Of a DNA stretch of 5,363 nt, positions 1 through 5,363 are shown piece by piece. Source of the stretch: JBHEPS01 sp046261635. GTDB lineage: Bacteria > Acidobacteriota > Thermoanaerobaculia > Gp7-AA8. Below the pieces are notes generated by a model, which saw nothing but the letters and a program-made list of their open reading frames with translations, did no database searches and was not told the origin of the DNA. Location: contig JBHEOL010000158.1 in NCBI GenBank assembly GCA_046261635.1, positions 1-5,363 of the forward strand. The letters are read 5' to 3'. A program made the position numbers and the translations under genes. The first letter of the stretch is position 1. Every line of letters begins with the position of its first letter.

Positions 1-20
1 GGGGCTGGGGACAGACAAGC

Positions 21-49
21 CAGAAACCAGAAGCCAAGAAGCCAGAAGA
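21..49. repeat. Diverged CAGAAGC heptad array
   Basis: Four adjacent units read CAGAAAC (21-27), CAGAAGC (28-34), CAAGAAGC (35-42, one extra base) and CAGAAGA (43-49). They are a degenerate version of the cleaner array that starts at 61, with C or A in place of G at the seventh base. No coding or RNA role is visible. The tract probably arose by slippage of the same 7-bp unit followed by point mutation. Confidence 0.7.
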
Positions 50-60
50 AAAGTCAAAGT

Positions 61-95
61 CAGAAGGCAGAAGGCAGAAGGCAGAAGGCAGAAGT
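61..95. repeat. CAGAAGG heptad tandem array, left copy
   Basis: Four perfect CAGAAGG units (61-67, 68-74, 75-81, 82-88) are followed by a fifth, CAGAAGT (89-95). The array is preceded by AAGT and followed by TAATAGCAAAGGC. It lies downstream of the DUF4388 gene, which is on the minus strand and ends at 221. Because 7 and 3 share no factor, every reading frame cycles through the same seven codons and none is a stop. The array is therefore open in all six frames and produces spurious reading frames. A second array in the same orientation lies at 5165-5210. Confidence 0.9.
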
Positions 96-107
96 AATAG
101 CAAAGGC

Positions 108-121
108 AACGTCATCCTGAG
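108..121 (+). repeat. AACGTCATCCTGAG motif, left copy
   Basis: This 14-base motif is identical to 5224-5237 and occupies the same place, about a dozen bases past the end of a CAGAAGN array. From memory, GTCATCCTGAG is the start of a dispersed intergenic repeat seen in many bacterial genomes, but no search was run. After the motif the two copies diverge. This one continues into a GGCGCGCC palindrome at 124-131 and then unique sequence. Confidence 0.65.
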
Positions 122-177
122 GAGGCGCGCCGCTTACGGAACGATAACACCAAGAGCTGCCCGAGCTGGAGCGTTGA

Positions 178-207
178 TTTTGCTTTTGCTTTTCCCTAGC
201 CCCTAGC
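178..207. repeat. Short TTTTGC and CCCTAGC tandem repeats
   Basis: Two TTTTGC hexamers (178-189) lead through TTTT (190-193) into two CCCTAGC heptads (194-207), followed by CCCC. The tract starts about 13 bases past the stop codon of the DUF4388 gene, so read on the minus strand it would form that gene's early 3' untranslated region. It has no hairpin followed by a U tract, so it is not a recognisable intrinsic terminator. The rest of 1-220 consists of the heptad arrays and about 55 bases of unremarkable sequence (122-177). Confidence 0.75.
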
Positions 208-220
208 CCCTCGTCTCTCT

Positions 221-1357
221 CTACTCGACGGGCTCGGCGACGCGATCGAGCAGTGCCTTCTGTTCGGAGATGAAGCCGAACACGGCGACCTTTCCGGCGG
301 AATCGAGGTGCTGGGAGACCTCGAACAGGTGGATCGAAAGAAGGGTGTTCAGCCCGTCCTCGAGGACCGACTTTCTCTGCTCGAACGGCAGCTCGGAGAT
401 GTTCGCGATGAGCATGTTCTCGTCGAAGCGGCCGTCCTGGTCGAAGAACACGCCGTTCCACAGCTCATTCGCCTCGGCGTTCTGGAGCGTGGTCATGAAG
501 ACCTCGCGCGCACGGTTCTCTTCGATCGCGCCAGCCAGCGAATCGAACAGCCTGCCGAACATGTCGTTGTAAGTCGAGATGATGCGAAGCAGCTCCGGGG
601 AGTCTTCGACGTCCAGGAACACGGGCGCGCGTTTTTTCTCCTCACGAACCTCTTCGATCAGCCGGGCGCTGACGAGCTGATAGAGGATCCGGAGCGTCTC
701 GAACTCGGTGAGCGAGGAGTCGCGGATCAGCGCCCGGATCGATCTCGACCCGTCGATGAGATGGAACAGCTCCATTTCCTGGTCGCTCAGCTCGAGCGAC
801 GGGAGCTGGGCCTCGGATCCGGGAACGACCGCGTAGACGATCGCCAGGCTCGTGATCCGCTCGCGGATCATCGCCCCTTCGTCGAGGCGCCGGATCCCCT
901 CCATGATGATGGCCGAAGTATTCAGGGAGAGGAGAATCCGCTCCTGAAGCTGCTCGTCGCTCTCGAAGAACGCGAACTCCCCCGTTTCCCACGCGAAGAG
1001 CGAGTAGACGATCTCGAGCACCTGGTTCTTGACGCCCCACCAGAGGTCCTTCGGGGAGATCGCCCCCATCTGAACCAGGAGCTTGCCGTGGCGCGTGTCC
1101 CGGGTCAGCCGCTCCCGCGATTCGAGGTACTGGTCTTCGCTGATCTTTCCGTTGCGCAGCAGAAACTGGCCGAGGGAGTGCTCGGGGGAGTTCGAGGTCG
1201 CGAAGACGATCTCTCCGCGGTTCCAGAAGATCGTGCGCTCGAGCTCCTCGTGAAGGAGGACGAGCTTGCCCGAGCGCCGCACCATCGAGACGAAGGTGAG
1301 GACGTCGGCAAACTGGACGAGGCTCAGATCTCCCTGCAGTGCCAGCCGCTCGCTCAC
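221..1357 (-). CDS. DUF4388 domain protein (PatA-like N-terminal domain)
   Basis: This encodes a 378-aa soluble protein with no signal peptide or membrane segment. Residues 5-170 look like DUF4388: LALQGDL then LVQFADVLTFV at 5-23, RRSGKLVLL (27-35), and the strand pattern IFWNRGEIVFATS (43-55). A second module follows with LGQFLLRNGKIS (62-73), LLVQMGAISPKDLW (93-106) and WETGEFAF (123-130). Residues 188-236 resemble a small winged-helix segment containing IDGSRSI and LYQLVSARLIEE. The remaining C-terminal part is acidic, probably helical, and unrecognised. DUF4388 occurs in PatA-like and other bacterial signalling proteins; its biochemical role is unknown to me. I chose the GTG start at 1357 because it overlaps the desulfurase stop (GTGA), has a purine-rich ribosome site upstream, and begins just before the conserved domain. 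The open frame continues upstream to 2167, but there it only shadows the desulfurase. A regulatory scaffold role is inference. Confidence 0.87.
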   Translation of the reverse strand: MSERLALQGDLSLVQFADVLTFVSMVRRSGKLVLLHEELERTIFWNRGEIVFATSNSPEHSLGQFLLRNGKISEDQYLESRERLTRDTRHGKLLVQMGAISPKDLWWGVKNQVLEIVYSLFAWETGEFAFFESDEQLQERILLSLNTSAIIMEGIRRLDEGAMIRERITSLAIVYAVVPGSEAQLPSLELSDQEMELFHLIDGSRSIRALIRDSSLTEFETLRILYQLVSARLIEEVREEKKRAPVFLDVEDSPELLRIISTYNDMFGRLFDSLAGAIEENRAREVFMTTLQNAEANELWNGVFFDQDGRFDENMLIANISELPFEQRKSVLEDGLNTLLSIHLFEVSQHLDSAGKVAVFGFISEQKALLDRVAEPVE

Positions 1358-2520
1358 TCGATCGTTCCCCTTCCCCGCTCCCCTGGCGCTGCCGCAGATC
1401 TCGCCCTCTGGGCACCGATGACCTCGACCAGAGCCGCGAGCGCCCGATCGATCTCGTGCTCGGTGTTCATCCGCCCGAGCGAGATCCGGATGGAGCTTTT
1501 TGCATCTTCCTCCGAAAGTCCCATCGCGAGCAACACTCGGCTCGGCTCCACGCGTCCCGACGAGCATGCCGAGCCGGTGGAGATCGCAATTCCGCGGAGG
1601 TCGAGCGCGATCTGAATCGCCTCCCCGTCTCCCCCCGGAAAGCGGACGCTCGAGGTGTTTGGCAGGCGCTTCGCCTCCCGGCCGTTGACGATCGCATCGG
1701 GGAGGGCTTCGAGCAGGCGCTGCTCGAAGAGGTCGCGCAGGCTCCGGACTCGATCGATCTCCTTCGCGTCGATCGTTCCGACCGCCGCGGCAAAACCGGC
1801 TGCCAGCGCCACGGGCTCGGTTCCCGCTCTCCGCCGCCGCTCCTGCGACCCGCCCCGGATCAGGGAGGCGAGAGTCCGCCCCGTGCGGATCCAGAGAGCT
1901 CCGACACCCTGCGGCCCATGGAGCTTGTGCGCCGCGAAGGAAACCGTGTCGGCTTGCAGATCGGCGACGCGGAGCGGCATCTTCCCGAGAGCCTGCACCG
2001 CGTCGACGTGAACCGCGATGCCTCGGGCCCGCGCCTCGGATGCGACCGCTTCCACCGGCTGGATCACACCCGTCTCGTTCTGCGCCAGGATCATCGCGAC
2101 CAGCGCCGTGTCGTCGCGGAAGGCGGCGATCATCCTGCCGGCATCGACGGCCCCGTCGGGTCCGCAATCGACACGGGTCACCGCACAGCCGCTCTCTTCC
2201 AGCGCACGGATGGGCTCGGACACCGAAGGATGCTCGAGCGAGGTCGTTACAATGTGGGAAAGGTTCCCGGGTCCGAAGAGGCCAAAAATCGCGGTGTTGT
2301 TAGACTCGGACCCACCACTGGTGAAAACGAGCTCGCGGGGGGTCGCAGCGAGGTGTGACGCGATGGCGTCACGCGACTCCTCGAGAAGGCGGCGGGCCGC
2401 CTGTCCTTCCCGATGCACGCTCGATGCGTTGCCCGGGCCGAGACGCATCGCATCCGTGACCGCTTCGAGAGCGGCCGGATGGATCGCCGTCGTGGCGTTG
2501 TTGTCGAGATAGATTCGCAT
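1354..2520 (-). CDS. nifS: Cysteine desulfurase, NifS/IscS family (class V aminotransferase fold)
   Basis: This 388-aa PLP enzyme takes sulfur from L-cysteine, giving alanine and an enzyme persulfide used for Fe-S clusters or tRNA thiolation in the cytoplasm. It starts with the family hallmark YLDNNATT (4-11), followed by GNASSVHREGQAARR (30-44) and SGGSESNN (68-75). The active site is complete: His97 in SLEHPSV, Asn148 in QNETG, Asp173 and Gln176 in HVDAVQALGK, and the PLP lysine Lys199 in AAHKLHGPQG. Catalytic Cys319 lies in STGSACSSG and Arg345 in SIRISLGR. The length is normal. The SG after the catalytic cysteine looks more like NifS than IscS, but no nif genes are present, so the symbol is family-level. 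The ATG at 2520 is fixed by the conserved N-terminus, yet no good Shine-Dalgarno precedes it. It is the first gene of an operon with the DUF4388 gene. The last 15 or so residues are a low-complexity tail. Confidence 0.96.
   Translation of the reverse strand: MRIYLDNNATTAIHPAALEAVTDAMRLGPGNASSVHREGQAARRLLEESRDAIASHLAATPRELVFTSGGSESNNTAIFGLFGPGNLSHIVTTSLEHPSVSEPIRALEESGCAVTRVDCGPDGAVDAGRMIAAFRDDTALVAMILAQNETGVIQPVEAVASEARARGIAVHVDAVQALGKMPLRVADLQADTVSFAAHKLHGPQGVGALWIRTGRTLASLIRGGSQERRRRAGTEPVALAAGFAAAVGTIDAKEIDRVRSLRDLFEQRLLEALPDAIVNGREAKRLPNTSSVRFPGGDGEAIQIALDLRGIAISTGSACSSGRVEPSRVLLAMGLSEEDAKSSIRISLGRMNTEHEIDRALAALVEVIGAQRARSAAAPGERGRGTIE
1367..1376 (-). promoter_or_regulatory. Ribosome binding site deciding the GTG start at 1357
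   Basis: Read on the minus strand this is GGGGAAGGGG, ending nine bases before the GTG codon. It lies inside the 3' end of the desulfurase gene. With the four-base stop/start overlap it supports GTG at 1357 over the next in-frame ATG, 24 codons downstream inside the domain. It is not a perfect GGAGG, so the assignment is moderate. Confidence 0.5.
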
Positions 2521-2530
2521 CGATGAATTC

Positions 2531-2536
2531 AGAGGA
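2531..2536 (+). promoter_or_regulatory. Shine-Dalgarno AGAGGA for the VWA gene
   Basis: AGAGGA ends ten bases before the ATG at 2547. It favours that start over the upstream in-frame ATG at 2523, which would leave only two bases between divergent start codons and has no purine-rich site in front. Starting at 2547 also places the signal peptide directly at the N-terminus. Confidence 0.5.
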
Positions 2537-2546
2537 CGGCTCGCCC

Positions 2547-5153
2547 ATGACCCTGAGAATGATCGCAGTTTTTCTCGTCTCCGCGCTCGCAGCCGTCAAC
2601 ACCGGAGGCCAGACAAACAATCCGGAGCCCGCGCAGGCGGCCGTCTCCAGGCCAGACCCCACGCAGACTCCCGGCATCCGCAAACTGTCGCGGAGCGAGA
2701 AGCGGACTCGGACTCGCGCCCTGGCAGAGCAGTATCGCGATTTTCTCAGGGACGTCGAGCCGATCATCATGGAGGAGGAGCTCAACACCTTCCTCCTCAT
2801 GGAGTCCGACGCGCAGCGCGATCTGTTCATAGAGCACTTCTGGCGGCGCCGCGACTCCGATCCGAAGACCGTCTACAACGAGTACCTCGACACCTACTAT
2901 CAGCTCATCGAGGAGGCGAAGCGGGAGTTCCGCTACCTCACTTCCGACCGCGCGCGCATCTTCCTCGTTCAGGGGCGGCCGATGGAGCGGCTCGAGATCG
3001 ACTGCGAGCGCTATCTCCAGCCCCTCGAGGTCTGGTTCTATCGGGGAGAGCGGCAGTTCAGCTCGGACCGCGCCGTGGTCTTCTATCAGCCGCGCGTCGG
3101 AGGCGGAGACTTCCGTCTCTGGCAGCCGCTCGGGCGCGGTGGGGAGGATCTGAAGGAGCTCCTTTCCTATCAGGGCGAGCAGGCCGGCGTGATGAACGTC
3201 TTCTATCAGGGAATGGGCGGCCGAGGCAGCATCTGGATGGAATGCCGTTACGGCGAGAAGGTCATGGCCGCCATCAACTACGTCCTTCAGAACCGTCTCG
3301 AGAACACGAAGATGTTCAGCGCCCCGGACGTGGAGGTCGAGGACCTCAATCGCGTTCTGCGGAGCGTCGTGATCGCCAATCCCGACGCGCCGAAGATCGA
3401 GGCGGGCGTGACCGTCCGCTATCCCGGAAAACGGGGCGCCCGAACCGCTTCCGAGCTCACGATCGATATCGACAAGGAGAAACTCCAGGTCAAGGATCTG
3501 GAGGGAACGACCTACTACAACCTCGACCTGACGGGCGAGGTGCTCAAGGACGGAAAACTGTTCGAAAACTTCCGTTACCGCTACGACTTTCCCGTCGCCG
3601 GCGCCCCGGAGAGACTGACGGTCACGATCGAGCGATTCCTCCGGCCGGCCGACTACCAGGCGCGGATCCGGATCGTCGACGCGAACTCGGGCGCGGAGGC
3701 GCTCATCGAGAAGGAGCTCGAGGTCCCCTACATCAGGGCCACCGAAGCGCGCCGCGAGGGCGAGCGCGCGGGAGAGGAGGCCGTCGGCAGGCTCTTCACC
3801 GAGTTCCGCACCGGCGAGTCGCAGCTCCGCATCATCCCTCTCGGAAGCGAAGCCCTCACGGGCCTGCAGACCATCGACACGATCGTCACTGGCGACAGGA
3901 TCGAGGGAGTCGAGTTCTATCTCGACGGCCGCAAGGTCATGACCAAGCGGCGTCCGCCCTACAATCTCGAGCTCGACTTCGGCGAGGTTCCACGGACCCG
4001 GAAGATCAAGGCGATCGGACTCGACGCGAAGAACGAGTTCGTCGCCGGGGACGAGATCGCCGTCAACATCGGCAGCGATCCCTTCCGCGTCTGGATCGAC
4101 CAGCCGCGCATCTCCAGGAACGTGAGCGGTCCGGTCCGGGTCGAACTCGACGCCTCCGCTCCGGAGGGACACAAGATCGACCGGCTCGAGCTCTGGCTCA
4201 ACGAGGCTCGCGTCGCCACCCTCTTCGAAAAGCCGTGGGTTCAGACCGTCCAGGTCCCCGCCGACATGCCGGTCGGCTATCTTCGTGCCGTCGCCTATCT
4301 AGAGGATCCGAAACTGCAGCCGGTGGAGGACGTCGTATTCCTCAACAGCCCCGACTTCCTCGAGGAAGTCGACGTCCACCTGGTCGAGCTCCCCACCACC
4401 GTGATCCAGCAGGGCAAGCCGGTCCACGATCTCACGGCCCGCGCGTTCACCGTTCTGGACGAAGGGAGTCAGGTCGAGATCGCGAAGTTCGAACGGGTCC
4501 AGAACCTTCCGCTCTCGATCGGACTTGCCGTCGACGCCTCGGGGTCGATGAGTCAGAAGATGGAAGAAGCCCAGAAAGCCGGCGCGCAGTTCTTCAGGAA
4601 CGTCCTTCGCCCCGGAGACCGCGCCTTCGTCATGGGGTTCGATTCCCAGGCTTACATGGTTCAGAAGTGGTCGAGCGCTCTGGCCGACCTCAATGCCGGC
4701 CTCTCCACTCTTCGCGCCGAGGAGACGACCGCGCTGTTCGACGCCCTCGTCTACTCGCTCTACAACTTCCAGGGGATACGCGGTCAGAAAGCGCTCGTCG
4801 TCATCTCGGACGGCAAGGACACCGCGTCCCGATTCAGCTTCGACCAGTCGCTCGAGTACGCGCGGCGCGCGGCGGTTCCGATCTACGCGATCGGCATCGG
4901 AATCCGCGTTTCCGAAGTCGACGTCAAGTACAAGCTCAACCAGCTCGCGAAGGAAACCGGGGGCAACTCCTACTACATCGAAACCGCCGCAGGCCTCGGC
5001 CAGATCTACACCGACATCGAGAACGAGCTCCGATCCCAGTACGTGCTCGGCTTCTACCCCCCGTCGGAAGTCAAGGCGGGAGACGAGTGGCGTACCGTGG
5101 AGGTGAAGGTGACCGACGGCTCCGCCAAGACCATCCGCGGCTACTACCCGTAG
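2547..5153 (+). CDS. Exported GWxTD-like / Ig-like / von Willebrand factor A protein
   Basis: This encodes 868 aa from ATG 2547 (876 aa if ATG 2523 is used). Residues 1-22 look like a signal peptide: MTLR, then a hydrophobic run IAVFLVSALAAV. A polar linker follows to about residue 60. Residues 65-170 resemble the GWxTD domain, with FWRRRDSDP (98-106), NEYLDTYY (111-118) and TSDRARIF (132-139), though the G-W pair itself is replaced. A beta-rich segment spans about 285-395. Two Ig-like units follow at about 430-510 (VEFYLDGRKV, RPPYNLELDF) and 512-602 (IDRLELWLNEARVATLF). The VWA part begins near 605 and has an intact MIDAS: DASGS (663-667), Thr728 and Asp755 in ISDGKD. It ends in VLGFYPP and a GYYP C-terminus, typical of the VWFA-related acidobacterial family. 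The likely role is extracytoplasmic protein binding; the ligand is unknown. No sortase, lipobox or outer-membrane anchor is seen. It is monocistronic here and divergent from the desulfurase. Confidence 0.93.
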   Translation: MTLRMIAVFLVSALAAVNTGGQTNNPEPAQAAVSRPDPTQTPGIRKLSRSEKRTRTRALAEQYRDFLRDVEPIIMEEELNTFLLMESDAQRDLFIEHFWRRRDSDPKTVYNEYLDTYYQLIEEAKREFRYLTSDRARIFLVQGRPMERLEIDCERYLQPLEVWFYRGERQFSSDRAVVFYQPRVGGGDFRLWQPLGRGGEDLKELLSYQGEQAGVMNVFYQGMGGRGSIWMECRYGEKVMAAINYVLQNRLENTKMFSAPDVEVEDLNRVLRSVVIANPDAPKIEAGVTVRYPGKRGARTASELTIDIDKEKLQVKDLEGTTYYNLDLTGEVLKDGKLFENFRYRYDFPVAGAPERLTVTIERFLRPADYQARIRIVDANSGAEALIEKELEVPYIRATEARREGERAGEEAVGRLFTEFRTGESQLRIIPLGSEALTGLQTIDTIVTGDRIEGVEFYLDGRKVMTKRRPPYNLELDFGEVPRTRKIKAIGLDAKNEFVAGDEIAVNIGSDPFRVWIDQPRISRNVSGPVRVELDASAPEGHKIDRLELWLNEARVATLFEKPWVQTVQVPADMPVGYLRAVAYLEDPKLQPVEDVVFLNSPDFLEEVDVHLVELPTTVIQQGKPVHDLTARAFTVLDEGSQVEIAKFERVQNLPLSIGLAVDASGSMSQKMEEAQKAGAQFFRNVLRPGDRAFVMGFDSQAYMVQKWSSALADLNAGLSTLRAEETTALFDALVYSLYNFQGIRGQKALVVISDGKDTASRFSFDQSLEYARRAAVPIYAIGIGIRVSEVDVKYKLNQLAKETGGNSYYIETAAGLGQIYTDIENELRSQYVLGFYPPSEVKAGDEWRTVEVKVTDGSAKTIRGYYP

Positions 5154-5164
5154 GAGAGGCAAGT

Positions 5165-5210
5165 CAGAAGGCAGAAGGCAGAAGGCAGAAGTAAAGACAG
5201 AGGCAGAAGT
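5165..5210. repeat. CAGAAGG heptad tandem array, right copy
   Basis: Three perfect CAGAAGG units (5165-5185) are followed by CAGAAGT (5186-5192), a five-base break, CAGAGG (5198-5203) and CAGAAGT (5204-5210). The array begins 11 bases after the VWA stop codon, so it would lie in that gene's 3' untranslated region. It has the same orientation and the same trailing CAGAAGT-TAA as the left array at 61-95, with one partly duplicated end. It is open in all frames and is not coding. Confidence 0.9.
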
Positions 5211-5223
5211 AAAGGCCAAGGCG

Positions 5224-5237
5224 AACGTCATCCTGAG
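5224..5237 (+). repeat. AACGTCATCCTGAG motif, right copy
   Basis: This is a 14-base exact match to 108-121, reached through a similar spacer: AAAGGCCAAGGCG here, CAAAGGC on the left. The shared order of heptad array, A-rich spacer and motif makes 5161-5237 and about 54-121 two copies of one composite element. Downstream of the motif this copy runs into the palindrome at 5270. Confidence 0.65.
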
Positions 5238-5269
5238 AGGCTGTGAAAGAAACCAGAGGGGCCGCGCTG

Positions 5270-5363
5270 GTGGAGCTTGCGAGGCGAGATCAAGGAGCGA
5301 GGAGGAGGCGATGCGGTGGCATCGTTGACGACGAGCGACGCGGAGATCGCCCGCAACCTCCAC
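5270..5363. repeat. Long imperfect palindrome, possibly truncated by the window edge
   Basis: The 94 bases fold on a centre at 5316/5317 into two 45-base halves around a GGTG loop (5315-5318). The inner stem CGATGC (5309-5314) pairs perfectly with GCATCG (5319-5324). The outer arms 5270-5287 and 5347-5363 (GTGGAG...TTGCG...GGCGA against its complement) pair over 16 positions with one mismatch and one bulge. The middle is poorly paired. This resembles a dispersed REP-like or miniature element more than a terminator, since no U tract follows. The palindrome is still open at the last base, so it may extend further. No gene is visible in 5154-5363. Confidence 0.6.

Noticed and set aside
21..95. 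CRISPR-like array
   Set aside because: The units are 7 bases and directly abutting with no spacers, and there are no cas genes. It is a simple tandem repeat.
122..177. Terminator for the minus-strand operon
   Set aside because: The GGCGCGCC palindrome and the AGCT-centred inverted pair near 154-167 have short or mismatched stems, and neither is followed by a U tract on the transcribed strand.
194..213. Possible G-quadruplex on the minus strand (GGGGCTAGGGGCTAGGG)
   Set aside because: Only three runs of three or more G are present locally, so a single-molecule four-run quadruplex is not supported.
308..1615. Long plus-strand open frame (435 codons) opposite the DUF4388 gene
   Set aside because: It is rich in R, E, D and L with no recognisable motif. 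It is the mirror of a GC-rich codon pattern and crosses the boundary between two real minus-strand genes.
1358..2167. Upstream extension of the DUF4388 frame to 2167
   Set aside because: This part is arginine-rich, low-complexity and antiparallel-free of motifs, and lies wholly within the desulfurase gene in another frame. The GTG at 1357 with its ribosome site is a better start.
2498..2529. Promoter for the VWA gene (TTGTTG or TTGTCG near 2498-2506)
   Set aside because: The hexamers at the correct downstream distance match the -10 consensus at no more than three of six positions, too weak to annotate.
2529..4172. Long minus-strand open frame (547 codons) inside the VWA gene
   Set aside because: The opposite strand encodes recognisable domains throughout. 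This frame has a compositionally skewed E/D/L/V sequence typical of antisense shadows in GC-rich DNA.
4299..5363. Minus-strand open frame running from the window edge through the right repeat into the VWA gene
   Set aside because: Its start lies in the palindrome, it passes through the heptad array (which has no stops in any frame), and the rest is antisense to the VWA domain.

Overview
The window looks like a high-GC bacterial chromosome fragment, most likely Acidobacteriota or a close relative. The main pointer is the C-terminal part of the large plus-strand protein. It matches my memory of the 'VWFA-related Acidobacterial domain' family and is combined with a GWxTD-type N-terminal domain, a pairing I associate with Acidobacteriota and neighbouring environmental lineages. 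This placement rests on family recognition, not on a search.

Layout: (1) Positions 1-220 are non-coding and built almost entirely of short tandem repeats (CAGAAGN heptads, TTTTGC hexamers, CCCTAGC heptads). (2) Positions 221-2520 hold a two-gene minus-strand operon. A NifS/IscS-type cysteine desulfurase comes first (1354-2520), followed by a DUF4388-domain protein (221-1357). The two overlap by the four bases GTGA, so they are probably translationally coupled. (3) Positions 2521-2546 are an extremely short divergent gap. (4) Positions 2547-5153 encode a secreted or periplasmic GWxTD / Ig-like / von Willebrand factor A protein of 868 aa. (5) Positions 5154-5363 are non-coding again. They carry a second CAGAAGG array, the same AACGTCATCCTGAG motif as the left flank, and a large imperfect palindrome that runs to the window edge.

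Functionally, the desulfurase supplies persulfide sulfur for Fe-S clusters or tRNA thiolation. The DUF4388 protein is probably a cytoplasmic signalling or regulatory scaffold. The VWA protein is probably an exported adhesion or protein-interaction factor with a metal-dependent (MIDAS) site. Nothing in the sequence links the VWA protein biochemically to the desulfurase operon; they share only the divergent start region.

I do not see a convincing new defence or mobile system. The least explained parts are the two matching mosaic repeat elements bracketing the three genes, and the long palindrome at the right edge. No tRNA, rRNA, CRISPR, insertion sequence or clear intrinsic terminator was seen.
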